NCBI RefSeq assembly: GCF_022458985.1
Contig: NC_061781.1
Coordinates: 24,911,001-24,975,000 of the forward strand
Length of the DNA: 64,000 nt
Origin: Mugil cephalus
Lineage: Eukaryota > Chordata > Actinopteri > Mugiliformes > Mugilidae
Direction: 5' to 3'
The notes beneath the pieces were generated by a model. The model did no database searches. It was not told the origin of the DNA and saw only the letters and a program-made list of their open reading frames with translations. The position numbers were made by a program, and so were the translations under genes. Each line of letters begins with the position of its first letter. Within the stretch, counting starts at the first letter, position 1. This document shows positions 1 through 21,319 of this stretch, one piece after another.

Positions 1-265
1 TTATTACAGTAGCTGGTCACGCTGCTATTGACATCACAGACATAGTAGATTAAATATGTTTAAATATGAATAAATATGTCAAAATAAATGAAACCACAAT
101 TGTCCCTGTTTCTTCATTTCACCTTAATAACATTTAATTCTTTTTTTTTTTATCTCTGAGCTGTAAATATTCTACAATATTTACTTATTCTACAATAATC
201 ACAGTAAAATAGTCCGTCCTTAGTCAATCTCCTGCATTAATTCCTCTCTCAACCAGTAGAAAATG
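1..265 (+). repeat. Repeat copy, inverted relative to 15490-15780
   Basis: TATTGACATCACAGACATAG and the following TAGATTAAATATGTTTAAAT recur in reverse complement in sympk intron 17, with further matches to CCTTAGT-AATCT-CTGC and AATTCCTCTCTCAA at the far end. It lies in an slc35f5 intron. Family unknown. Confidence 0.75.
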
Positions 266-398
266 TACAAAAATACCGTGATATACAGTTTTGGTCATAA
301 ACTCCATCCGTAGGTTGTGGCGGTTAAATAAACACAATAATCTGCAGCAGTGAGCAACGTTATTGCAGCATTCATTCAATGCAGCTGAGTCTACTCAC

Positions 399-3300
399 CA
401 CGAAGCAGAAGAAGAAGCTGATTTTGGCCACATCGGTGATGGTTAACTTTCCCACCGTGCGCATCATGGCCTCGTGGTCCTTGGCTACTGGGTAGGACAT
501 GCGGGACAGTTTGGCCTCCAGGGCCTGGGTAGAGGGCAGCTGACGCACCTCCATGATATTACTGAAACGCACACGCTGCTTTCTGGAAGCTGGGAAGTAG
601 AAAAGGGGAAAACAGTGAATTTATTGACAAAATAATGTAAATTTCCATTAGAATCTGCTGCAGAACTATCATTTTATTTTATTGCATGATAGATTTCTTT
701 CATATTGATTCTAATAGATGATTTTTGTCAAAGTCCTCTGTTGTTCTAAATTCAGGTGGTAATTAATCAAATTTCAGAGATGCTTATACTCACAAGATTC
801 ACAGTCTCCAATTAAACAGTTTGAGGGTTCTGCAGGAACGTCCTGGAACTTGACTGGAACGTACAGCGGCTCACTCTGCAGGAGGATGACAGAAAACCAG
901 CTCAGTCACAGGTAAAGGACACGATCAACAGGTTTCCCTGCATCTCTGCGTCTGATCCACTCACCAAACGGTTGTTCACAGTGGTGTCGGTGGTGCACGG
1001 TGCAAAGTAAGCCTCGGCGTCTGCAAACTGCAGGAAAACGGGATTCAAATGATCAAACCAGGGACTCAGAACCACTTTATTTATCGTACAAAGATCTTTT
1101 ATTCAAAATCCAGATTTAATTATCCTAGACCAAGCTTGACTTCCTCTGTTTTTTAACATTTCATGACAGTCTTTTATGATCCTGCTGCAGACATAACAAA
1201 GATTGAAAGTCAATAGACAACTTTGTCCCAAAACGGTGCCTTTTTATTTTTAAGGCATTTTGTGACGTGCAAATGATATAAAATCAGGTTCACAACAATA
1301 ATTATAATAAAACCAGTGACCTGGGGTTTGTCAGGCGTCACAGACGCTACATTTCTGGTCTTTGATAAAATGCTACGCTTGGTCAGACGTTGGATCTAAT
1401 TCCAGGTGTTTCCTCCCTTGTTGCAGGTTCTGCATCTTTTGAGGTGAAGTCCAGACAAACGTTTCATTTCCATCCATGCAGGTGAAAAAATTAGGTGACA
1501 TCACAGCAATAGAGCTAAGGAGGCTAAGCTAATTAAAAAGTTCAGCACCCAGACCTGTGTTGCTTTTCAGTCTGGTTACTAAAGTTAGTGACTTAGTTAC
1601 CTGGGTACAGGTAACTATCCCTACACCACGCAGCTGGTCGATAAGGCTCAACAGCAGCTCTGCTCCCTGAAGAGGTTTTAGATCCTCTGCAACTTCTACA
1701 GATGCATCGTTCAGAGCATCTTGACCAGCTGCATCACTACGCCCGCGGTGGTTTGGTGAACACTGCTGAGAGGATCAACATGATTCCACTGAACCTCTCT
1801 GCAGAGCATCTACAAGCACAGAGTCCATCATCAAGGACACTGTTCACTTTTTCAGTTTATTGTTTACATTCCCATTTGCACATTGATATTTGCACTAGTT
1901 ATTTGATATTTTGTGTGAATTATATGCGTTGGACCCCAGGAAAACTAGCTGGTAACTATGGTAACAGCTAATGGGGATCCTCAATAAATAAATAAATAAA
2001 ATAATAAATGAATAAATCTCTTTCAGGGTTCCTGCAGGTTTGAAGTGAAATTTAACACTTTTTAGGGCCTTTTAAGATCATTATGGGCTAAATTTAAGAC
2101 TCAGAGTTACTTTCAAAATGACTAAATTTATTGTCAGCTCTGCTTTATTACACAGGAATAAATGGACGTAAGACTTTGAGACTTGACTAAACGTAATTTA
2201 AGGCCTACAATGCAAAATATGCAAAGACTTTTTAAGGTCCTAACATGGGATTAGCAAATTTATATGTGTTTTTATATTTCATCGCTAGGATTTTTTAGGT
2301 GACATTCAGGTGGACGACAAAAGGAGAATCTCACTGACCAGGGAAACATGTTTCTACACTGTGCACACAACAATAAATTCTTTGAACTGTGGTTTTGTTA
2401 TTCTGGAGCAGGATTTCAACAAATGACTGTCACTAATGCACAAGTGTGTATCTGCAGCTCGATCAGACCCCCCCCCCCCCGAGATGGATCCTTAAATAAT
2501 ACAGTGCCCCCCTGTGGTAAAAACATGGTTAAACTACTCACAAACGCGGAGCGCCGGCGTTTCAAGGTGCCGGTGCACTGCTGCCTCCAGGGCCGCCACA
2601 GCAGGAAGCCCAGCAAGTACAGCACGAACATGGAGGTTTTGGTGAATGTGCTGAAGAAGGGTTTGTTGTACTCCTGCCGCTTGAAAATGTACTGAGGGAA
2701 GAATAAAGAGAAGGAAGCACGTTAAAATAAACATTTAACTGGTTGATATGTTGCTGCTAAGTCAACGCTCCCAGCAGCATAGATCTGGTTTTACGGGTCT
2801 AAAAATATAACCTGAGATTCTCCAACGTAGTTTTCTGTTTGTTCTAGTGTTTCTAGTCGATTGAGGACCAAAGCATATTTACTCAGCAACACATGATACC
2901 TCCCCACATTTTAAAAGGCATCATTGTGCTGTGTGTTTGCTACCAAACAAGCTTTTCCTTTGCACCGATTCCATCATCATATGAACTATGTTACGTTTAA
3001 ATGAAAACACCGTGAAAATAGCTTTTAACTGTTTACTTACTTACTTCCCAGTAGCTCCACAACGATAATAACTAAAATATAATATTCAGAATATTAAATA
3101 TTTGGACATTATGTTAAAAACCTGAGGCCTCAGTTTTTCACGTATAAAACTTTTATTTTATTCCAAGAAACTCAGTAATTCACCTCTGATTTTGAAATCG
3201 CTTTTTGTTAAACGCTTAAATTTGATCATGTGACTTTCGTAGCCAATCACCTGTAAGTTCCTGTATATACACACACGACAAGCTCTCCATTGTCTTTCCT

Positions 3301-3494
3301 TTCATGCTCTGATGAGCGTTAGCATGTGGTTTGACATGAATAGACAGACAGATACTTACTGAAGTCAGCTCGGAGGACGCGACCCAGATGACATCGACCA
3401 GCAGCAGTATCACCACCCCCAGAGCCATGCGCCTCCGCTGGGTCGCAACGCTGCCCTGAGAGCTCATCCGGTTCATGATGAACACCCACTCCAT
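399..3494 (-). CDS. slc35f5: Solute carrier family 35 member F5, 5' half of the coding region (partial)
   Basis: Multi-pass membrane protein of the drug/metabolite (nucleotide-sugar) transporter superfamily; its substrate is not firmly established. Coding exons 5' to 3': 3494-3360, 2691-2542, 1027-965, 875-794, 589-399, 207 codons in frame, each with AG/GT borders. The start is the ATG of [10 protein letters not shown]; the protein then reads [20 protein letters not shown] (first membrane helix), [12 protein letters not shown] (second helix), a hydrophilic cytosolic loop and KISFFFCFV, where the third helix begins. These match the vertebrate family closely. The next exon, expected to begin WFLANLSYQE, is not found in positions 1-398, so the gene continues off the left edge. 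The human protein has about 50 extra N-terminal residues; no in-frame upstream coding was found here. Confidence 0.93.
1230..1580 (+). repeat. Repeat sharing both ends with 13345-14230
   Basis: The 5' block TTTTTATTTTTAAGGCATTT plus TGTGA-GTGCAA and the 3' block AATAGAGCTAAGG-G-CTAA-CTAATTAA also occur, in the same order and orientation, in sympk intron 13, where the interior is longer and different. This suggests one family with variable interiors. Confidence 0.55.
1600..1995 (+). mobile_element. LINE 3' fragment (reverse transcriptase tail and 3'UTR)
   Basis: Bases 1693-1758 translate to [20 protein letters not shown], matching the FYR-x-I-x-SIL-x-x-CI-x-x-W block near the C-terminus of fish non-LTR reverse transcriptases. 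It continues to TAATGGGGATCCTCAATAAA and an (AAAT)n tail, typical LINE 3' ends. Truncated and dead. Confidence 0.6.
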
Positions 3495-3919
3495 CGGGAC
3501 GCTGATAAGAGATTCACAGAGGAGCATGAGGAATTAGGAAACCATCAGATATAGTTCAGATATGAAGGAGTTTTTAATTTATTAGCAGGTTCTGTGTGTC
3601 ATACAAACAGTCTTCGTAAACTATGACGCTGCAGGAAGTTTCTAGATATTATATAAAGATAAAGCCATTTCCCATTTACCATCATTGGATAATTCATGCA
3701 ATTCAAACAAAACACACCCTGGCTTCAGAAAAATGTATTTGTTTAGCTGGTTTACTTACACATGATTGTCTAAAGTGACTATCGCCCGAACAAGAAAATC
3801 AACTCCTGTCCATCACATTAATCGTAGCCCTTTTTAAAATCATAGGTCTTTGTAATTTTGCACAACCAGAGCCGACACGAATCGTCCAGACTCTTCAGAG
3901 AGAGTAACATAACATAGAC

Positions 3920-4445
3920 ATAACATAGACAAACTAATCCAGTGTGAATCTGCATTTCTGTAATTTAAGGGAGCGTGTTTTTGTTGCTTTTGTTTGATTT
4001 GTGGCTTTTTTTTTACCTTGTTCCTAGAGAATCATGAAAGATGTTTAATAAATCAAAGTCTGGACAGATGTTAGGGAGCAAAGAGAAGACGTTTCTGATC
4101 CATTTGGATGAATGAAATCATTAAATCAAGCATTAATATGTTTACGTGTGCCAATTTAAATACTGAAAGGTCATTGGTAACTCCTTCCCCCATTAAAAAC
4201 ATATTTTTATTATCAATTAGAATTAGTAACCGGTCAAAAAGTGTAAAATGTGCTCTGATGTGCAGTCGAGTGAGGCCGAAAGTAGCAGAGATGTAACTAT
4301 GGATAAAGAAATTTGAGTAAAACACAAAATGTGCTTATTCCATTCGAATGCATCAGATGAATCACAGACACATGGGGGTAAATATCTGAATCACAGGACG
4401 TCCTCAGGTGAAACTAATCCCGTGTGAACAGGACTTCAGTGAAAG
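3920..4445 (+). repeat. About 500-bp repeat, copy 1 (second copy at 51268)
   Basis: It shares with 51268-51690, in order and orientation: AAACTAATCCA, TTTGTTTGATTTGTGGCTTT, AATTATGAA(A/G)GATGT-type, GTTTGGACA(G/C)ATGTTAG, GAAGTAGCAGAGA and AATATCTGAAT-ACAGGACGTCCTCAGGT-AAACTAATCCC. Both ends carry AAACTAATCC as a direct repeat. It lies in the 5' intron of slc35f5. Confidence 0.65.
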
Positions 4446-4512
4446 GTCAAGGACAATAATACGCCGGAGCAAAGGCAGCACATGACCGTGGTTCGTACGG
4501 TGCAATACCCAC

Positions 4513-5165
4513 CTGATTGGCAACAGAACGTGGGCTGAGAAACGTTGTCCCTGGTCCTTGCAGACTTGAGCTCAGATTCAGTGTGAAGCCCAGTTTGAGT
4601 CCAGACCCACCAGGGGCCTCACAGCCAGCAACAAACCTGCAAACAGAAAGCAAAGGCAGCTCTGCTACTGTCTGGGTTTGCAGTTATTTTCACAATAAAC
4701 GTTAGTAGAAGTGCCACCATTATAATAAATAACATTACTAACAAGAAGAATAAATAAATAAATAAAATAATTAATTAATAAAACTTGCAGTGACACCGTG
4801 TGTTGCTTCCTCAATCCTGGAAGCTAACGTTTACAGCTCACCAGCTAAATATCTTAGTAAATGTTCCATTTTTTTTAAGCTCTGGGGATAAACAAGGTCC
4901 CTAATGTCACGGATTATACGTACGTGTAATAGAAACCTTAGAGTTTAGGGACACGGACGTGTATTCTGTCTGCTTGCAGCTGGGAGTCTGCTTGTTTACC
5001 TATTCGCTGAATGCTAACCAGCTGGAATGCGCTAAATAGTCTCCGTAGCTTCATAAAAAAGTCGCAGTTTTACCTGAATGTGAGAACAGTTCATCGAGTT
5101 GGGGCCTGTATTCGATTTTCATTTCACATGCAGCGGAAGTAAAGAGGAAATCACAAGCTCCACGA
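4513..5165 (-). other. slc35f5: Likely 5'UTR exons and short uORFs of slc35f5
   Basis: On the minus strand a good donor (CATTCAG|GTAAAA) ends a first exon at 5074; its 5' end is put near 5165 only by judgement. A candidate second non-coding exon, 4636-4513, has acceptor TTTGCAG and donor GTGGGT. Spliced to the MEWVF exon (acceptor TTATCAG at 3502), no upstream ATG stays open into the main frame. The ATGs in exon 1 open only short uORFs, one an immediate ATG TGA, the others stopping in the second exon. Exon assignment rests on splice signals alone. Confidence 0.4.
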
Positions 5166-5227
5166 TCAAATTGTCACCAGCTCAGCGGTTGTAAACATTA
5201 GCACACCCTCCCGTCTCCATTAGCGGG

Positions 5228-5235
5228 TGACGTCA
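5228..5235. promoter_or_regulatory. Perfect CRE palindrome TGACGTCA upstream of slc35f5
   Basis: TGACGTCA lies about 60 bp upstream of the proposed slc35f5 first exon, within the divergent slc35f5/sympk intergenic region. CREB/ATF factors bind this palindrome, typically close to start sites. Function here is inferred from position. Confidence 0.4.
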
Positions 5236-5279
5236 CAAGTGTCACAAAAGCTTCTGGGATATGAAGTCTCTAATAAACT

Positions 5280-6300
5280 TTTTTTTAAATGGCTCCTAAA
5301 CACGTCTAACTAAATGAATATTTTTTGCATGTGTAGCATTTTAATAGCAACATATATGGTAATGTTTGAAAATTGAAAAACTATATTTTTAACAACTTTA
5401 TTTAAGTTATTTTCAGTTAGAGAAGAAAACGTTTACATAAATACATACACATAATCCATCACTAAAACCCTTCCCATACAGATTCCCTTAGAACCAAGAG
5501 TACAAGAAAAAAAAAAGAAAAAAACAGAGGAAGATATAAGAGGTAATGCTTAGATAACGTGATTGATTGATGAGACTTAACTTCTTTACATACTCAATAA
5601 AGGGAGACCACACTCTCATGCATGTGTCCTTCAGTGTGTATCTCATTTTTTCTAGCTGAAGTAGAGACAGAACCTTCTGAATCCAGCTCCTAAAAAACAG
5701 ACGTTTGTTAGATTTGTAATTCATTAAAACTCACTCTGCGAGTTATAAAACTGATCAACAAACTAATTTGAAAAATAATATTTGTTCCTACCGCAACAGC
5801 TTTATTTGTCCTCCCCTTTCTAAATAAGGATGCAAGACAAATGAAGGCTCTTATGAACGCTTAGTTACCAGCCACCAATCAGACTGAAAGACTGGGAGTA
5901 AAAGAACTGCAGTTTTTAAGTTTCTGTCCCATACGATAATGTAAATATTAAAAAAGGAACCACATCTCATCACCTGGCAATTTATACAGTTAAACTCGAT
6001 GAATGGATTGAGGAAAACAATGAAAAAATAATACAGTCAAAGTATCAGATTGTGGGGCAGCACTTACAAGTATAAAAACAATTAAGTTTTTTTGCATCAA
6101 AAAGGGTTGACTGTTTGCTTTGTTTAGGTCCCTGCACAAGTCGCTGCGCTTAATATAAATCTTTTTACTATGAGGTATGAGGCAGAAAGGAAAGTACTGA
6201 AACAGCAGCAGAAAAAATAAAAGTGACGTCCAATACAGGAAGCCTTATTTCCGTTTTGTTTCAAAAGTCTCATTGTTTTTTAAAATAAACACGATTCTTT
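5280..6300. other. Divergent slc35f5-sympk intergenic region, AT-rich with a LINE remnant
   Basis: No host gene. It contains a decayed LINE fragment (listed separately); the rest (5760-6300) is AT-rich with nothing else recognised. Confidence 0.5.
5400..5760 (-). mobile_element. Decayed L1-clade LINE ORF2 C-terminal fragment
   Basis: A 78-codon open stretch on the minus strand reads RSWIQKVLSLLQLEKMRYTL followed by a WSPFIEYV-type ending. This resembles the C-terminal tail of L1/Tx1-clade reverse-transcriptase proteins (a K-x-E-K-hydrophobic core, then W-x-P-F). The adjoining 5390-5480 would be its 3'UTR. Only the tail is present. The family call is from motif memory and needs a repeat-library search. 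Confidence 0.45.
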
Positions 6301-6425
6301 AACAGAACTTAGTTGCTGTTTTTTAAATTGTCCGTAATCTACCGCACACAGCAGGGGGCGGTAATGCGCCTTCAAGCTGGTTGAAAACCGCCAATAAAAA
6401 AAAAACAAAGAAGAAGAAGAATATG
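6300..6425 (+). repeat. Teleost dispersed repeat with a CTCF-like core at the sympk promoter
   Basis: The segment holds CAGCAGGGGGCGGTAATGCG at 6348-6367, then a GGTTG...AACCGCC stretch, a poly-A run and a GAAGAAGAAG tail. I recognise this as a widespread fish repeat type. The AGCAGGGGGCGG core resembles the CTCF motif. It ends where the putative sympk first exon with ATGGCGGC begins, so the repeat may supply part of the promoter. Recognition is from memory. Confidence 0.4.
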
Positions 6426-6552
6426 GCGGCTTCCTCTGATCGGCTACCAGAGCTGTACTAGTTGTACCTGATACATCTACAAGTTTACAGAACAAGGGAC
6501 ATATACTAGTTACCACAACGAAATAAGAAGAAAGGAAAGGGGTTAGTGAACT
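6423..6552 (+). other. sympk: Likely non-coding first exon of sympk, with a 12-codon uORF
   Basis: The segment ends at a strong donor (GAACTG|GTAAGT after 6552). It carries an ATGGCGGC motif at 6423, typical of YY1-bound TATA-less promoters. That ATG opens a uORF of 12 codons, closing with TAG at 6459-6461, before the donor. The true transcription start may lie on either side of 6423. Exon 2 (acceptor CCACAG near 7495) has another tiny uORF at 7529-7546 before the main ATG at 7565. Confidence 0.5.
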
Positions 6553-7564
6553 GGTAAGTAGCTGTGATATAAGCGTCATGGTGAAGTTAAAACAACTAGA
6601 AGGATTAGCATCGCGGTTAGCTAGCATGGAGCTAGCTGAGACCAGAGCAGTGTTGATGATATGATACAGTTGTTACCTGCGCATTGTCACTAAAATATAT
6701 ATAATAAATATGGTAAACGACTGTCTGTTTACGTTAGAGATGGGTGGATGTACCTTTGTGAAGCGTTTGGGGCTTCTTGTACTGGAAAGAATGATTTAAA
6801 GCCTCAAAGACGGACATTGGTATCATCACATGTAGTGGTCAGCTGTAATTATAGCAGCTATAAACTTCCAAATAATTCACACATTTCAACAGTGTAATAT
6901 TTGGAAATTCTAAATTTTGTAGGGCATCACAAGACTTTTTACCTTTTTACCGTGAAAATCAAGATTAATGAATTTACCACCTATGGTTCATAAGTGGTAA
7001 ATAAGTGTAAAAATTCGCACTATTTAGAGCTTTACAACATCAGAGCTGATTCAGACACTTGTCAACATTGTCACATTAGACAACATTGGGACACTTACTA
7101 AGTTCTGCTCAGAGTTCATGCAGAGGTGGACTTTGTAGACCACATTAGACCCTGATTAGACCTGAGAATCTTCTTTTGAAATGTCAATTTACTCGTAAAA
7201 CGTTTTAATGTTTGCCCCCTTATTATTTATTACCTGAAACCTGGCTCAGACTGATACGACAGATTTTTACTGTGGAGTGAAATCACAGATATTTCACAGA
7301 AATTTCATACAAGCCTTCAAACTGTGTTTCAAACCAGCCTGGTTCAAAAGAGTGAAACAAACCTTCAGAGCCTCAGTGTCAAATGTCCCATCTCTAGTTT
7401 GCATCTTCAGTAACATCCAACACGCTGACTCAGAGCTCCACTCGTTTGCTTTGTGGCAGATTATGAAATAAATGACTTTGATTTTTCATCCACAGGGATC
7501 CCGGGGTTTGTAGGGCTTTTTGAGGAACATGTTATCCGCACAGTGAGGTGCTCAGAACCGCATC

Positions 7565-19983
<12,419 letters not shown>

Positions 19984-20050
19984 GGAAGCACTCGGTGTAA
20001 ATGAACATTTGTCCCTGCGTACATGTCCCCAGGTTTCCAGGATTTCAAAA

Positions 20051-20056
20051 AATAAA
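20051..20056 (+). terminator. sympk: sympk polyadenylation signal AATAAA
   Basis: The canonical AATAAA lies 68 nt after the acidic-frame stop, followed by a T-rich stretch. This would give a very short 3'UTR. Confidence 0.6.
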
Positions 20057-20059
20057 CAA

Positions 20060-21130
20060 AACAAAGCTCTTTTTGTATTTGTAGAAAAATAAAAAAAGAT
20101 TTTGAGGGGTACAAAAATAGAAACGTTTGTGTATAATAGCATTCAATACACCATTGTCCTCATCAGCTGGTAAATAAATAACATCAGTTTTGACTCACTG
20201 TGGTGAATTTGATTATATGTCCAGAACTGTCTCAGTACTTTGTGGCATGACTCAATAAGATGCTGGAAACCTTCCAATGTCAGTATGAGTTGTTGCAGAT
20301 TTATCGTCTGCACAGACATGATGTAAGTCCTGCGGTTCTCTGTTAGTGTGGATTAAGATAAGATAGGATTTATGATTTATGATTTATCCCTGTGGGGAAA
20401 TAAGTTACAGCAGCAGGGAACAACAGTGCAAGATACAAAAGGATACAAAAAATAGAATAAGGTAGTTGAAAAAACTGGATGGAAGTTGGGCCGAAATAAA
20501 ACAAATGCACGTCGGATAATTATCTTAAAGAATGGTTTCTGTTATTTTATGTAGCTAAATTAATGTTAATGCATGTTTGGGTGTCTTTTTTTTTGTGTGT
20601 GTGTATAAGTTTCATTTTAGTCATTGACTGTATATACTAGGCATAGACAGGTTTTAGTTCTTATTTGACGCTACAGAAACAGGATGTGACGTAATATAAT
20701 GGGGACCACCAGTTGCCATGCCAACCGCTCCGCAAAGCGGTCTCGTGGGACCGTGAGAGTGGTAAAGACTTAAATAAATTAAAAATAAAAATAAGTAATG
20801 TGCACAATCAAAGACTGTATTGCAACTAATAGTTGCTAATAGAGGATATCATAGTATTAATTAAACGAAACGTGAGTGAAAACTGGAGGAAGTGTCGTCG
20901 GGATTTTCTCTTACTCTTCTGCGCAGACTCATAAACTCGTAAACAAACTCATAAAATGGCGGCGCCGGTATCAACCGATGATTAAAATATTGTTTGTTTG
21001 AAACATTGTTTCTGATACATATTTTATCTATTTTGTTAAACTGTATTTCATGCACATATTAATCACGAAAAACCCATGGTGAAGATTTTATGCGAAAATG
21101 TTTTGTAAATTTAATTTAATTTAAAAAAAA
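20060..21130. other. sympk-to-nucleotidyltransferase intergenic region
   Basis: No gene seen. It has a LINE/SINE-like tail near 20350-20480 (ATTTATCCCTGTGGGGAAAT, common in fish repeats) and the promoter-type repeat at 20600-20965, listed separately. Confidence 0.45.
20600..20965 (+). repeat. Dispersed element copy A, ending in an ATGGCGGCG motif
   Basis: It shares ordered blocks with 63640-63945: ATAAGTTTC-TTTTAGT, GACGCTA-AGAAACAG-ATGT, GTTGCCATGCC-ACCGCTC, CTGGAGGAAGTGT, CTGCGCA, and AACTC...ATGGCG-CGCC. The central hairpin is decayed here; only ACCGC...GCGGT still pairs. The element ends about 350 bp upstream of the nucleotidyltransferase start codon, in the same orientation. Family unknown to me. 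Confidence 0.7.
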
Positions 21131-21153
21131 AGGCAACCGGAAACAAGGGATAG

Positions 21154-21183
21154 TCTCGCGTTGCCAAGCCTAACATCGCGAGA
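21154..21183. promoter_or_regulatory. Inverted TCTCGCG / CGCGAGA pair in the nucleotidyltransferase promoter
   Basis: TCTCGCG at 21154-21160 and its reverse complement CGCGAGA at 21177-21183 are separated by 16 bp, about 135-160 bp upstream of the start codon. TCTCGCGAGA is a known core motif of TATA-less housekeeping promoters; here the two halves are split. The motif is seen; the function is inferred. Confidence 0.4.
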
Positions 21184-21271
21184 AGAGACAGGAGTTTCTC
21201 TGTTCGAGTTTCTAAACTTTGGACTCCTCATCCCACGGTTGTTTACAGTCCTTACATCGCGGTTAATCTTC

Positions 21272-21319
21272 ATGGTAACGCGGTTTAGAGGCGTTTGTCC
21301 CGGTTTAGAGGTGAAATGA
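21272..21319 (+). CDS. 15-codon uORF overlapping the nucleotidyltransferase start by ATGA
   Basis: An ATG at 21272 opens MVTRFRGVCPGLEVK and stops with a TGA whose first two bases are the last two of the main start codon (21316-21318). The uORF start is weak at -3 (T) but has G at +4; the main ATG has G at -3. Such an overlap would allow termination-reinitiation or leaky scanning. Whether the uORF lies in the mRNA depends on an unmapped transcription start. Confidence 0.4.
   Translation: MVTRFRGVCPGLEVK

Noticed and set aside
21295-21315. Upstream start for the nucleotidyltransferase adding seven residues
   Set aside because: The codon is TTG; the ATG at 21316 gives the family-typical MKAVILAAG start and has G at -3.
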